Positions 24,116 through 36,104 of a stretch of DNA of 64,000 nucleotides are shown piece after piece. Numbering within the stretch: the stretch's first letter is position 1; each line of letters opens with the position of its first letter. Source of the DNA: Mycobacterium sp. AT1 (GTDB lineage: Bacteria; Actinomycetota; Actinomycetes; Mycobacteriales; Mycobacteriaceae); the NCBI RefSeq assembly GCF_002043095.1, contig NZ_MVOC01000016.1, positions 1-64,000 of the forward strand. The letters run 5' to 3'. Both the position numbers and the translations under genes were made by a program. The notes under the pieces were generated by a model. The model searched no databases, was not told the origin of the DNA, and saw only the letters and a list, made by a program, of their open reading frames with translations.

Positions 24116-25135
24116 CTACAGCGTCGCGTTGAGTGCCTTGATCGGCATCTGCAGATCGTTGAGCAACTCGAGATCGGACTCCGCGGGACGGCCAAGGGTG
24201 GTCAGGTAGTTGCCGACGATGACGGCGTTGATGCCACCGAGGATGCCCTGCTTGGCGCCGAGGTCGCCGAGGGTGATCTCGCGGCCGCCTGCGAAGCGCA
24301 GCATCGTGCGAGGCATCGCCAGCCGGAAGGCGGCGACGGCCCGCAGTGCGTCGGAGGCCGGAAGCACCTCGAGATCGCCGAACGGGGTGCCGGGACGCGG
24401 GTTCAAGAAGTTCAGCGGGACCTCGTGCGGGTTGAGCTCGGCGAGGTTGGCGGCGAACTCCGCCCGCTGCTCCAACGACTCACCCATGCCGAGGATGCCG
24501 CCGCAGCAGACCTCCATGCCGGCCGCGCGCACCATCTCGAGGGTGCCCCAGCGCTCCTCCCACGTGTGGGTGGTGACGACGTTGGTGAAGTAGGACCGCG
24601 CCGTCTCCAGATTGTGGTTGTAGCGGTGCACGCCCATCGCGGCGAGCTGGTCGACCTGCTCCTGGGTCAGCATGCCCAGCGAGCACGCGATCTGGATGTC
24701 GACCTCGTTGCGAATGGCTTCGATGCCCGCGGCGACCTGGGCCAGCAGGCGCTCGTCGGGTCCGCGGACGGCGGCGACGATGCAGAACTCGGTGGCTCCG
24801 GACTTGGCGGTCTGCTTGGCCGCCTCGACCAGGCTGGGAATGTCGAGCCACGCGCTGCGCACGGGCGAGGCGAACAGCCCCGACTGCGAACAGAAGTGGC
24901 AATCCTCGGGGCAACCGCCGGTCTTGAGGCTGATGATGCCCTCGACCTCGACGTCGGGTCCGCACCACTTCATCCGCACGTCGTGAGCCAGCGCGAGCAG
25001 GTCCTCGAGCCGGTCGTCGGACAGCTGAAGCACCGCAAGCACCTGCTCCTGGGTGAGGCCCTCGCCGCGTTCGAGCACTTGCTCTCGAGCCAGACTCAAC
25101 ACGTCCGCGCCTACCTCTGAAGCTGCCTGCGTCAC
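24116..25135 (-). CDS. bioB: Biotin synthase
   Basis: BioB (339 aa) is the radical-SAM enzyme inserting sulfur into dethiobiotin. The radical-SAM cluster is [13 protein letters not shown], and conserved YNHNLET and GGREIT stretches follow. The GTG at 25135 is chosen because AGGAGGAG lies 6-8 bases before it. The in-frame ATG at 25156 would place that ribosome-binding site inside the gene. A BioQ-type box lies upstream, shared with divergent bioQ. Confidence 0.95.
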   Translation of the reverse strand: MTQAASEVGADVLSLAREQVLERGEGLTQEQVLAVLQLSDDRLEDLLALAHDVRMKWCGPDVEVEGIISLKTGGCPEDCHFCSQSGLFASPVRSAWLDIPSLVEAAKQTAKSGATEFCIVAAVRGPDERLLAQVAAGIEAIRNEVDIQIACSLGMLTQEQVDQLAAMGVHRYNHNLETARSYFTNVVTTHTWEERWGTLEMVRAAGMEVCCGGILGMGESLEQRAEFAANLAELNPHEVPLNFLNPRPGTPFGDLEVLPASDALRAVAAFRLAMPRTMLRFAGGREITLGDLGAKQGILGGINAVIVGNYLTTLGRPAESDLELLNDLQMPIKALNATL

Positions 25136-25161
25136 TACGTACTCCTCCTGCACCATGAACT

Positions 25162-25174
25162 TGAACGGTGTTTA
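25162..25174. promoter_or_regulatory. BioQ-type box between bioB and bioQ
   Basis: TGAACGGTGTTTA is an imperfect copy of the TGAAC-N3-GTTCA palindrome known for mycobacterial BioQ, with one mismatch in the right half. It touches the symmetric TAGGCTA element (25173-25179), which can act as a -10 on both strands, so a bound repressor would cover both start sites. Confidence 0.7.
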
Positions 25175-25179
25175 GGCTA
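25173..25179. promoter_or_regulatory. Symmetric -10 for bioQ and bioB
   Basis: TAGGCTA gives TAGGCT forward and TAGCCT reverse. Six bases separate the forward hexamer from the bioQ GTG at 25185, so bioQ mRNA is probably leaderless. The reverse direction would give bioB a leader of about 30 bases with the AGGAGGAG site. Confidence 0.5.
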
Positions 25180-25184
25180 CAGGG

Positions 25185-25814
25185 GTGCAACAGGTCCGAC
25201 GCCACGCCCGTTCAGATGTGGTCGACAAGGCTGCTCAGCTCCTCGACGACTACGGAATCGCCGACCTCACGATGCGGCGGCTGGCGCGCGAACTCGGCCT
25301 CACCCCCGGCGCGCTCTACTGGCACTTCGCCGACAAGCAGGCACTGCTTGGCGCGGTGGCCGACCGGATCCTAGCCTCGACGGCGACGGCCCAAGACGGT
25401 CCGTGGGTCCAACGGGTGCACCTCATCTGCACGGGCCTGCGCAACGCGCTGCTGTCGACCACCGACGGAGCCGAGTTGGTGTCGGCCAGTTTCGCCGCAG
25501 GCAAGTCCGAGCTGATGACCGAGCTCCTCGACCGGCTCACGACCGCCGCGGCCGAGGCGGGTATCGATTCGTCGCACGCCGACCTGGCAGCCAGATCGGT
25601 GCTCTACTACGTACTCGGCTTCACCGCCGACGAGCAGTCCCGGCTGCAGTGGGACGCCGCGGGCGCGCTGCCCGAGACCCAGTCGGTGATGGCGACGGAT
25701 CCCAACGGGCGCTTCGCCTTTGGGCTTCGTCTTCTGGTAGACGGGATAGCCGCGCACGCGTCGGGCTCAGGTGATCAGGGTGTCGACCCTGGCGTCGCCG
25801 TCCCAGCGCCGTAA
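25185..25814 (+). CDS. bioQ: TetR-type biotin repressor
   Basis: A 209-aa TetR-family regulator with the HTH TMRRLARELGLTPGALYWHF at about residues 29-48 and an all-helical ligand domain. Its position opposite bioB and the TGAAC-N3-GTTCA boxes in this window identify it as BioQ, the repressor of biotin genes described in M. smegmatis and Corynebacterium. The GTG at 25185 is the likely leaderless start. Its end overlaps the convergent 2H phosphoesterase gene by 48 bases. Confidence 0.85.
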   Translation: MQQVRRHARSDVVDKAAQLLDDYGIADLTMRRLARELGLTPGALYWHFADKQALLGAVADRILASTATAQDGPWVQRVHLICTGLRNALLSTTDGAELVSASFAAGKSELMTELLDRLTTAAAEAGIDSSHADLAARSVLYYVLGFTADEQSRLQWDAAGALPETQSVMATDPNGRFAFGLRLLVDGIAAHASGSGDQGVDPGVAVPAP

Positions 25815-26285
25815 CCCGGCGAACGTGCCGTCGGCCGCCTCCGCGTAGACGGCGTCCAGCGCCGCCCCGAGATCGGCGGGCGCCAACCGGCGGGCCAACG
25901 TCACGTGCGGCGTCCACTGCCCGGGACGCGCATGCGGAAACGGGCCAGACGGCATGTGCGGACCGCAGATCGCGTCGACCGACTCGTGCACGCGAAGCAA
26001 CCCGGCGTCCGGCACGATCAGCCGCGCCAGGACCAGGGTCTTCCGCCCGAACACCACGGGGGCGCCGATCCGGCAGGGCAACGGAAGCCGCCCGGCCAGT
26101 TCCCGCAGGGCCACGTCGACGCCCGCGTCGATCCGCTCGGCAACGGTCAGCGTCACGTGCGGCCGATTGGTCGGCGACCGGTGGTGTGCCTGGCTGGGCA
26201 GCCCTGCCTCGACGAGAGCGGCCCACTGTCGTCGGATGGCGTGCTCGGCGTCGGAGTCGAACAGCAACTCGACGGAATGGGCCAT
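25767..26285 (-). CDS. 2H phosphoesterase (2'-5' RNA ligase-like)
   Basis: A 172-aa protein with the two HxT motifs of the 2H superfamily, RPHVTLTVA (about residues 41-49) and WTPHVTLARRL (about 123-133). The pair forms the active site of cyclic phosphodiesterases and 2'-5' RNA ligases. It lies just downstream of bioD (3-base gap), so it may be part of the bioFD transcript. A link to biotin is not obvious and the substrate is unknown. Confidence 0.85.
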   Translation of the reverse strand: MAHSVELLFDSDAEHAIRRQWAALVEAGLPSQAHHRSPTNRPHVTLTVAERIDAGVDVALRELAGRLPLPCRIGAPVVFGRKTLVLARLIVPDAGLLRVHESVDAICGPHMPSGPFPHARPGQWTPHVTLARRLAPADLGAALDAVYAEAADGTFAGLRRWDGDARVDTLIT

Positions 26286-26288
26286 GTC

Positions 26289-26963
26289 CTAGAGGCTCCG
26301 CACCCACTCGGTCGTGAACGCGCCCGCGCTGAGCTCGGCGAAGGCCTGCGGCGCCAGCGCGCCCGCTCCACTCGGCAGCGCCGCGCGGACCTCGGCGATG
26401 TGGCCGAGGGCGACGCGGTTGGAGGCCTCGGCGACGCCGGGCTCGGACGGCCAGGCGCCGACGACCAGGCCGGCACATGGAATACGCGCTGCCGCAAGGG
26501 CTTCCACGGTCAGTGCGGCATGGTTGAGCGTCCCAAGCCCCGGGCGTGCCACCACGAGCACCGCCGCGTCGAGGTCGGTCGCCAGGTCCCGAAGCGTCAC
26601 CCCGTCGGCACCGAGTTCGACCAGGAGGCCACCCGCACCCTCGACGACGACCAACCGGCCGGGCCGGACGACGCCCTCGACGAGACCGACCAACTCGGCC
26701 CTCGTCGGCAGCGGCAACCCCGCCCGCTCCGCCGCGGCAACCGGGGCCAGCGGCTCGGGGTATCGCCAGCCGGGGACGAGGACGTCGACGCCGGAGAGCA
26801 GGCCCACCTCCCTGAGATCGTCGTCTCCGTCGGCGACCCCGGTCTGGACGGGCTTGCACACCGCGACGTCCATGCCGGCCAGTCGGGCGTGGCACGCCAG
26901 CGCCGCCGTCACGACGGTCTTGCCGACACCGGTGTCGGTGCCGGTCACGATGAGCGTGCTCAT
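26289..26963 (-). CDS. bioD: Dethiobiotin synthetase
   Basis: BioD (224 aa) carboxylates diaminopelargonate to dethiobiotin using ATP and CO2. The P-loop is GTDTGVGKT (about residues 8-16), then KPVQTG and VEGAGGLLV. The ATG at 26963 overlaps the bioF stop (ATGA). Confidence 0.95.
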   Translation of the reverse strand: MSTLIVTGTDTGVGKTVVTAALACHARLAGMDVAVCKPVQTGVADGDDDLREVGLLSGVDVLVPGWRYPEPLAPVAAAERAGLPLPTRAELVGLVEGVVRPGRLVVVEGAGGLLVELGADGVTLRDLATDLDAAVLVVARPGLGTLNHAALTVEALAAARIPCAGLVVGAWPSEPGVAEASNRVALGHIAEVRAALPSGAGALAPQAFAELSAGAFTTEWVRSL

Positions 26964-28108
26964 CCGCGGACCGCGGCCAGCACGTCGACCAGCACGCGAC
27001 ACGCAAGCTCGATCTCGTCGGAGGTCAGCGACGCCCGCGCCGTCAGCCGCAGCCGCGACGTACCTACCGGCACCGACGGCGGACGGAAGCAGCCGACCCG
27101 CAGCCCACGGTCCAGACACGCCGTGGCGGCGGCCAGCGCCACCTCCGGCTCACCGAGGACGACCGACACGACCGCCGACTCCGGGATGTCGGTCACGCCG
27201 CAGGCCGCGGCCAGCGTGGCGGCATGGCCAAGCACGGCGCCGGCCCGCCACGGTTCGTCGACCAACACTTCGAGAGCGGCCAGCGCCGCTCCGACCGCAG
27301 CGGGCGCGATGCCGGTGTCGAAGATGAACGGGCGCGCGGCGTCCACCAGATGGGCGCGAACCGCGGCCGGACCCAGCACGACCCCACCCTGGCTGCCGAG
27401 CGCCTTCGACAGCGTCGTCGTCACGACCACGTCGGGCGCTCCTGCCAGCCCCACCTCGGCGACCAGGCCGCGTCCACCGTCGCCGCGCACCCCGAGCCCA
27501 TGGGCCTCGTCGACGATCAGCAGCGCGCCGTTGCGGCGGCACACGTCGTGCAGGTCCCGCAGCGGCGCCAGCACGCCGTCGGCACTGAACACCGAGTCGG
27601 TGACCACGACGGCGCGTTCCTCGGCCCTGTCCCGAAGAGCGGCGTCGACGGCGTCGACGTCACGGTGCGGCGTGACCACGACCCGTGCCCTCGACAACCG
27701 GCAGGCGTCGACGAGCGAGGCATGGGTCAGGGCGTCGGACACCACCACGGAGCCGGGCCCGGACAGCGACACCACGGCCCCGAGGTTGGCGGTGTAGCCG
27801 GAGGAGAAGACCAAGGCGGACTCGGCGCCGACGAACTCGGCCAACGCGGTCTCGAACCGTTCGTGCAGCGCGGTGTTGCCGGTCACCAAGCGCGAGCCCG
27901 TCGAGCCCGCGCCCCAGGTCTGCAGCGCTCGGACGCCACCGGCGACGACGCGAGGATGGTGCGACAACCCGAGGTAGTCGTTGGAGGCCAAGTCGAGACC
28001 GGCGTCCTCGGCCTGCCGCACGCGCAGCGACCGGCGCAGACCGGCCGCGCGGCGCTGCTGCTCGACGTCGTCGAGCCAGGCCAGCGGGGAGATCATTGCA
28101 CGCGTCAC
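26960..28108 (-). CDS. bioF: 8-Amino-7-oxononanoate synthase
   Basis: BioF (382 aa) is the PLP enzyme joining pimeloyl thioester and alanine. Visible are [35 protein letters not shown] and the PLP-lysine stretch [13 protein letters not shown]. The GTG at 28108, with AAGGG 9 bases before it, is preferred over the ATG at 28096. A perfect BioQ-type box lies 32 bp upstream, so bioFD probably has its own BioQ-controlled promoter although it follows bioA closely. Confidence 0.94.
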   Translation of the reverse strand: MTRAMISPLAWLDDVEQQRRAAGLRRSLRVRQAEDAGLDLASNDYLGLSHHPRVVAGGVRALQTWGAGSTGSRLVTGNTALHERFETALAEFVGAESALVFSSGYTANLGAVVSLSGPGSVVVSDALTHASLVDACRLSRARVVVTPHRDVDAVDAALRDRAEERAVVVTDSVFSADGVLAPLRDLHDVCRRNGALLIVDEAHGLGVRGDGGRGLVAEVGLAGAPDVVVTTTLSKALGSQGGVVLGPAAVRAHLVDAARPFIFDTGIAPAAVGAALAALEVLVDEPWRAGAVLGHAATLAAACGVTDIPESAVVSVVLGEPEVALAAATACLDRGLRVGCFRPPSVPVGTSRLRLTARASLTSDEIELACRVLVDVLAAVRG

Positions 28109-28139
28109 GCCTGGACCCTTCCGAACCGACACAGCCACC

Positions 28140-28152
28140 TGAACGCCGTTCA
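28140..28152. promoter_or_regulatory. BioQ-type box at the bioA-bioF junction
   Basis: TGAACGCCGTTCA is a perfect 13-bp TGAAC-N3-GTTCA palindrome. Its last three bases (28150-28152) are the bioA stop codon read on the minus strand, and it lies 32 bp before the bioF start. This is the best BioQ site in the window. Confidence 0.78.
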
Positions 28153-29442
28153 GGTTAGCGCACGCGCCACACCAACCATCGCCGAGCAGATCGTCGCCAC
28201 CTCGTCGGGCGTGCACACGTACGGCGGCATCGCGTACACCAGATTGCGGAACGGGCGCAGCCACACGCCGTGCGCCATGGCAGCCGCGGTGGCCACCGCC
28301 ATGTCGACCGGCTGCCGCATCTCGACCACACCGATCGCGCCGAGCACCCGCACGTCGGCCACCCCGGCGAGCTCCCGCGCGGGGGCCAGCCCGGACTGCA
28401 GCCCTGCCTCGATCTCGCCGACTCGGGCTCGCCAGTCCTGGCCGAGAAGCAGCTCCACCGACGCCACCGACACCGCACACGCCAGGGCGTTCGCCATGAA
28501 CGTCGGTCCGTGCATCAACGCGCCCGGCTCGCCGTTGCTGATCGTCGCGGCGACCTCACCGGTGCACAGCGTCGCAGCCAGCGTCAGGTATCCCCCGGTC
28601 AACGCCTTCCCGACGCACATCACGTCCGGTAGGACGCCCGCATGATCGGCGGCGAACAATTCGCCAGTCCGACCGAAACCGGTCGCGATCTCGTCGAAGA
28701 TCAGCAGCACGTCGTGCCGGGTGCAGGCGGCCCGCAGATCACTCAGATGGCGAGGATCGTGAAACCGCATCCCACCCGCGCCCTGCACCACCGGTTCGAC
28801 GATGACCGCCGCCACCTCGTCGGCACGGGCGGCGAGCAACTCCTCGAACGCTGCGCCGTAGGCAGGGTCGTACTCTCCTGGCACCTGCGGCGCGAAGATC
28901 TGCGACACCAACACGTCGGACCAGATGGAGTGCATGCCGCCGTCGGGATCGCACACGCTCATCGGCGTGAACGTGTCGCCGTGATATCCGCCACGCCACG
29001 TCATCAGCCGATGCTTGCCCGGCTTGCCTCGGCTGCGCTGGAACTGCAGGGCCATCTTGGCCGCCACCTCGACGGCCACCGACCCGGAATCACTGAAGAA
29101 CACGGTGTCCAGACCCTCGGGGGTGATCTCGACCAGCAACTGGGCGAGGCGGGCCGCGGGTTCGTGGGTCAAACCGCCGAACATCACGTGGTTCATCGTC
29201 GCCAGCTGGCGGGTGATCGCCTCGTCGAGCACGGGATGACCGTGTCCGTGGATCGCCGTCCACCACGAGCTCATCGCGTCGATCAGGTCGACGCGCCGTC
29301 CGTCGTCGACGACGGTGATCGACGTGCCCTTGGCCGCGACGGCCACCACGGGCGGGGTCGCGTCGGCCGCGATCCTGCTGTACGGATGCCACACGTGCGC
29401 GGCGTCGACCGCACTGATCTCGGCAGGCGTCAGCGGCGGCAT
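28150..29442 (-). CDS. bioA: Adenosylmethionine-8-amino-7-oxononanoate aminotransferase
   Basis: BioA (430 aa) converts KAPA to DAPA with SAM as amino donor. Visible are [40 protein letters not shown] and the PLP-lysine region [11 protein letters not shown]. The ATG at 29442 fits the family N-terminus; a TTG at 29478 would add 12 residues. The upstream 78 bp, shared with the divergent acyltransferase gene, contain no TGAAC box, so bioA may escape direct BioQ control. Confidence 0.95.
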   Translation of the reverse strand: MPPLTPAEISAVDAAHVWHPYSRIAADATPPVVAVAAKGTSITVVDDGRRVDLIDAMSSWWTAIHGHGHPVLDEAITRQLATMNHVMFGGLTHEPAARLAQLLVEITPEGLDTVFFSDSGSVAVEVAAKMALQFQRSRGKPGKHRLMTWRGGYHGDTFTPMSVCDPDGGMHSIWSDVLVSQIFAPQVPGEYDPAYGAAFEELLAARADEVAAVIVEPVVQGAGGMRFHDPRHLSDLRAACTRHDVLLIFDEIATGFGRTGELFAADHAGVLPDVMCVGKALTGGYLTLAATLCTGEVAATISNGEPGALMHGPTFMANALACAVSVASVELLLGQDWRARVGEIEAGLQSGLAPARELAGVADVRVLGAIGVVEMRQPVDMAVATAAAMAHGVWLRPFRNLVYAMPPYVCTPDEVATICSAMVGVARALT

Positions 29443-29520
29443 GGAACCACCATCCCCCAGGACGAGCGGTCCTGACAAAACGGCCGTATCGCCGCGCGTT
29501 GGGTAGATTGTCCGACGACC

Positions 29521-31707
29521 ATGTTGACCCTCTCTCCAGCCCGGGCGGCGCCTGACACCGAATCCGGCTCAGCCCAGCGCGCCGTCATGGGCAGCAGGGC
29601 GTCCGGCTTCTACCGGCACGACCTCGACGGGCTGCGGGGCGTCGCGATCGCGCTCGTCGCGGTCTTCCACATCTGGTTCGGCAGGGTCTCGGGCGGCGTC
29701 GACGTGTTCCTGGCGCTGTCCGGGTTCTTCTTCGGCGGTCGCCTGCTGCGCACCGCGCTGACCCCCGGCTCGTCGCTGTCGCCCGTCCCCGAGGTCAAAC
29801 GGCTGATCCGTCGCCTGCTGCCCGCACTGGTGGTGGTCCTCGCCGCCTCGGCCGTGCTGACGATCCTCATCCAGCCGGAGACGCGCTGGGAGACCTTCGC
29901 CGATCAAAGCCTCGCCAGCCTCGGCTACTACCAGAACTGGGAGCTGGCCAACACGGCGTCGAACTACCTGCGCGCGGGCGAGGCCGTCAGCCCGCTTCAG
30001 CACATCTGGTCGATGTCGGTCCAGGGCCAGTTCTACATCGCGTTCCTTGCGCTGGTGTTCGGCTTCGCCGTCGCCTTCCGCCGAGTCCTGCGCTCCCACA
30101 CCAGGACTGCGCTCATCGTCGTACTCGCCGCGCTGACGATCGCGTCGTTCGTCTACGCGGTCATCGCGCACGACGCCGATCAGTCCAGGGCGTACTACGA
30201 CAGCTTCGCCAGAGGTTGGGAACTGCTGCTGGGCGCACTGGTCGGGGCGCTGGTGCCGTACGTGAAGTGGCCGATGTGGCTGCGCTCGACGATCGCCGTC
30301 GTCGCGCTGGCGGCAATCCTGTCGTGCGGCGCGCTGATCGACGGCGTCAAGGAGTTCCCTGGGCCGTGGGCGCTGGTGCCCGTCGGCGCGACCATCCTGT
30401 TCATCCTCAGCGGCGCCAACCGGATGGCCGACCCGCACCTCTCATCGGTCGGCGGTCGGTTGCCCGCCGTCAGCCGGCTGCTCGCGACCAAGCCGTTGGT
30501 CTCGCTCGGCTCGATGGCCTACTCCCTGTACCTGTGGCACTGGCCGCTGCTGATCTTCTGGCTGGCCTATTCGGGCGACACCCGCGCCGACTTCCTCGAC
30601 GGCGCGATCGTCCTGCTGGTCTCGGGCGTGCTGGCCTGGCTGACGACGAAGTACGTCGAAGAGCCTCTGCGACTGCGGGGGGCGGCCACCGCCACCCAAC
30701 CGAAGCAGGTCACCGTCATTCCGCTGCGCACCAGGCTGAGGCGCCCCACGATCGTGCTCGGTTCGATCGTCACGCTGCTCGGCGTCGCGTTGACCGCCAC
30801 GTCGTTCACCTGGCGCGAGCACATGACCATCCAGCGCGCCAACGGCAAGGAGTTGTCGGGACTCTCGTCGCGGGACTACCCGGGTGCGCGGGCGCTGATC
30901 AACAACGCCAGGGTGCCGAAGTTGCCGATGCGGCCCACCGTCCTCGAAGCCAAGGACGACCTGCCGATCTCCACCACGCAGGGCTGCATCAGTGACTTCG
31001 CCAACATCGACGTCATCAACTGCACTTACGGCGACCAATCCGCGACGAGGACCATCGCCGTCGCGGGCGGGTCACACGCCGAGCACTGGATCACCGCGTT
31101 GGACCTGCTGGGCCGCATGCATCACTTCAAGGTCGTGACCTACCTCAAGATGGGCTGCCCGTTGACCACCGAGGAGAACCCACTCGTGATGGGTGACAAC
31201 CGGGCCTACCCGAACTGTCGCGAGTGGAACGAGAAGGTGATGCCAAAGCTGATCTCCGACCACCCCGACTACGTCTTCACCACGTCGACCCGGCCGTGGA
31301 ACATCAAGGACGGCGACGTCATGCCGAGCTTCTACCTCGGCATCTGGCAGGAACTCTCCGACGCCCGCATTCCCATCCTGGCGATGCGAGACACCCCGTG
31401 GCTGGTCAAGGACGGCAAGCCGTTCTTCCCCGCCGACTGTCTGGCCGACGGCGGCGACGCCATCTCCTGCGGCATCAAACGCTCCGAGGTACTGTCCGAC
31501 CACAACCCCACTCTCGACTACCTCGCGCGGTTCCCTATGCTCAAGCCGCTCGACATGAGCAATGCGGTGTGTCGCCAGGACTACTGCCGAGCGGTGGAGG
31601 GAAACGTGTTGATATACCACGATTCTCATCACATCTCCGCCACGTACATGCGCACCATGACCGCAGAACTGGGACGTCAGATCGCCATCGCCACCGGCTG
31701 GTGGTGA
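29521..31707 (+). CDS. Acyltransferase-3 / SGNH membrane protein
   Basis: A 728-aa OafA-type protein: an N-terminal acyltransferase-3 domain of about ten membrane segments (about residues 30-400; catalytic His in AVFHIWF, then [10 protein letters not shown]) and a C-terminal extracytoplasmic SGNH domain (about 480-728; serine in [11 protein letters not shown], late YHDSHHIS). Such proteins O-acetylate cell-wall glycans or glycolipids. It precedes treX by 3 bases, as in M. tuberculosis (from memory Rv1565c), which raises the possibility that it acylates a trehalose or glucan product. TAGATT at 29504-29509 places the start only a few bases before the ATG. Confidence 0.88.
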   Translation: MLTLSPARAAPDTESGSAQRAVMGSRASGFYRHDLDGLRGVAIALVAVFHIWFGRVSGGVDVFLALSGFFFGGRLLRTALTPGSSLSPVPEVKRLIRRLLPALVVVLAASAVLTILIQPETRWETFADQSLASLGYYQNWELANTASNYLRAGEAVSPLQHIWSMSVQGQFYIAFLALVFGFAVAFRRVLRSHTRTALIVVLAALTIASFVYAVIAHDADQSRAYYDSFARGWELLLGALVGALVPYVKWPMWLRSTIAVVALAAILSCGALIDGVKEFPGPWALVPVGATILFILSGANRMADPHLSSVGGRLPAVSRLLATKPLVSLGSMAYSLYLWHWPLLIFWLAYSGDTRADFLDGAIVLLVSGVLAWLTTKYVEEPLRLRGAATATQPKQVTVIPLRTRLRRPTIVLGSIVTLLGVALTATSFTWREHMTIQRANGKELSGLSSRDYPGARALINNARVPKLPMRPTVLEAKDDLPISTTQGCISDFANIDVINCTYGDQSATRTIAVAGGSHAEHWITALDLLGRMHHFKVVTYLKMGCPLTTEENPLVMGDNRAYPNCREWNEKVMPKLISDHPDYVFTTSTRPWNIKDGDVMPSFYLGIWQELSDARIPILAMRDTPWLVKDGKPFFPADCLADGGDAISCGIKRSEVLSDHNPTLDYLARFPMLKPLDMSNAVCRQDYCRAVEGNVLIYHDSHHISATYMRTMTAELGRQIAIATGWW

Positions 31708-31710
31708 CCG

Positions 31711-33836
<2,126 letters not shown>

Positions 33837-33840
<4 letters not shown>

Positions 33841-36104
33841 CCACCATGACCCTTCTCTCCACCTACCGCCTGCAGATGCGCGGAGCCGCCAGCGGCGAGG
33901 CGTTCACCTTCGCCGACGCCCTCCAGCAGCTGGATTACCTTCAGGACCTTGGGGTTTCACACCTCTACCTGTCACCGATCCTGACCCCCAGCGTGGGATC
34001 CACCCATGGCTACGACGTCACCGACCCCACGACGGTCTCCGAGGAACTTGGCGGCGCCGAGGGACTGGCGAAGCTGTCGGAGGCGGTGCACGCCCGCGGG
34101 ATGGGCCTCGTCGTGGACATCGTGCCCAACCACGTCGGCGTCGACGACCCCACCCAAAACGCCTGGTGGTGGGACATGCTCACCAACGGCCGTGACTCCG
34201 CGTACGCCTCGTACTTCGACGTCGACTGGACGTTGGACCCGGCAGGCAAGATCGTCCTTCCGGTGCTGGGCGACGACGGCGACCTCGACGGCCTCGCCGT
34301 GGACGGCGACGTACTGCGGCTCGGCGACCGGACCTGGCCCGTCGCCCCTGGCACCGGCGATGGCGCGCCGGCCGAGGTGTACGAGCGCCAGCACTACAAG
34401 CTGATCGGCTGGAAGCACAACGTCTGCGGCTACCGGCGGTTCTTCTCCATCACCTCCCTGGCCGCGCTGCGGCAGGAAGACAAGGCGGTCTTCGACGCCA
34501 CCCACGTCGAGGTCAAGCGGTGGTTCACCGAAGGCCTAGTCGACGGTCTGCGCATCGACCATCCCGACGGGTTGTCCGACCCCGCAGGCTATCTCGAATG
34601 GCTGCGGGAACTCACCGGCCCCGATGCCTGGATCGTCATAGAGAAGATCCTGGCCCCCGACGAAGCGCTCGAGCCGACGCTGCCGGTAGCGGGTACCACC
34701 GGCTACGACGCGCTGCGCGAGATCGGCGGACTGCTCGTCGACCCGTCCGGCGCCCCCGACGCCGAACCCTTGGAGCCGGTGATCCGCGGGCTCAAGGTCG
34801 ACACCGCCACCGGCACCCTGGCCAGCGAACTGGCGCGGGTGCACCGCGCGATCGTCGCCGCGGTCGGCGCCGACCACCCCCGGATTCCCGAGGCAGTCGC
34901 CGCGTTGCTCTCCCACGTCGGCGTCTACCGGTCCGACTACCGCGGGCTGACGGCGGTCATGCCGACCGCCCTTGCCGAAACCGCCGCCGCCGAACCGACT
35001 TTGGGCGAACCGCTGATGCTGGTCGCCGCGGCGCTCGAGCACCTGGAGCCGGCCACCAGGATTCAGCAGCTGTGCGGTGCCGTCACCGCGAAGTCGGTCG
35101 AGGACTGCCTCTTCTATCGTGACGCCCGGCTGATCTCCCTCAACGAAGTCGGCGGCGAACCCGAGCGGTTCGGCGTCAGCGCGGCGGAATTCCACCACGC
35201 GACCGCACTGCGGGCCCTGTATTGGCCGTCGGCGATGGTGACGCTGTCGACCCACGACACCAAGCGCAGCGAGGACGTCCGCGCCCGCATCGGCGTGCTG
35301 TCGCAAGTGGATTCACTGTGGACCGAACTGGTCGCCAAGTGGGTGCTCGCCGCTCCCCCGCCGGACTCCGACACCGGACGCTTCCTGCTGCAGATCGCGT
35401 TCGGCACGTGGCCGGTGGACGGCCCGGTGACCGACGACCTGAGATCCCGACTGCATGCCTATGCGGAGAAGGCGATCAGGGAGGCGGCGCTGCACACCAC
35501 CTGGAACGAGCCGAACGAAGCGTTCGAGACCGCCGTGCACACCTGGCTGGACCAGGTGGTCGACGGCCCCGTTGGCGTCGAGATGGCCAGTCTGGTCGCG
35601 CGATTGGACGCCCACGCCCAAAGCGACTCGCAAGTCCAGAAGCTGCTGTCGCTGACCGTGCCCGGCATCCCCGACGTGTATCAGGGCACCGAGCTGTGGG
35701 ACGACAGCCTCGTCGACCCAGACAACCGGCGCGCGGTGGACTACGCGGCACGCCGCCAGGCGTTGGTCGAGGCGAGTGACCAGAAGCTCCGCATCGTCAC
35801 CGCCGCCCTGCATTCGCGCGCCGACCGCCCGGTGTCCTACCTGTCCGGGGGCTACCAGCCGGTGCTCGCCGAGGGTGCGGCCGCGCAGCACCTGATCTCC
35901 TTCCTCCGCGGTGACGACGTGCTCGTCGCCGTCCAGCGGTGGACCGTCGGCCTGGCCGAAACCGGTTGGGGCGACACGTCGTTGCCGCTACCCGACGGTC
36001 ACTGGGTCGACCGCCTCACCGGCCGCTCCTTCAGCGGTCGAGCCAGCGCGACCGAACTGTTCACCGACCTCCCCGCGACACTGTTGGAGCGCACCCGTGC
36101 CTGA
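33837..36104 (+). CDS. treY: Maltooligosyl trehalose synthase
   Basis: TreY (about 755 aa) converts the reducing-end maltose unit of a glucan to trehalose. Typical features are STYRLQMR at the start, SPILTPSVGSTHGYDVTDPT, DIVPNHVGVD, GLRIDHPDGLSDP and YRDARLISLNEVGG. The GTG at 33837 overlaps the treX stop (GTGA); the ATG at 33846 three codons later is an alternative. It overlaps treZ, so all three genes are translationally linked. Confidence 0.93.

Noticed and set aside
29443..29478. TTG start adding 12 residues to bioA
   Set aside because: No ribosome-binding site is clear, and the ATG at 29442 aligns better with the family N-terminus. Kept only as an alternative.
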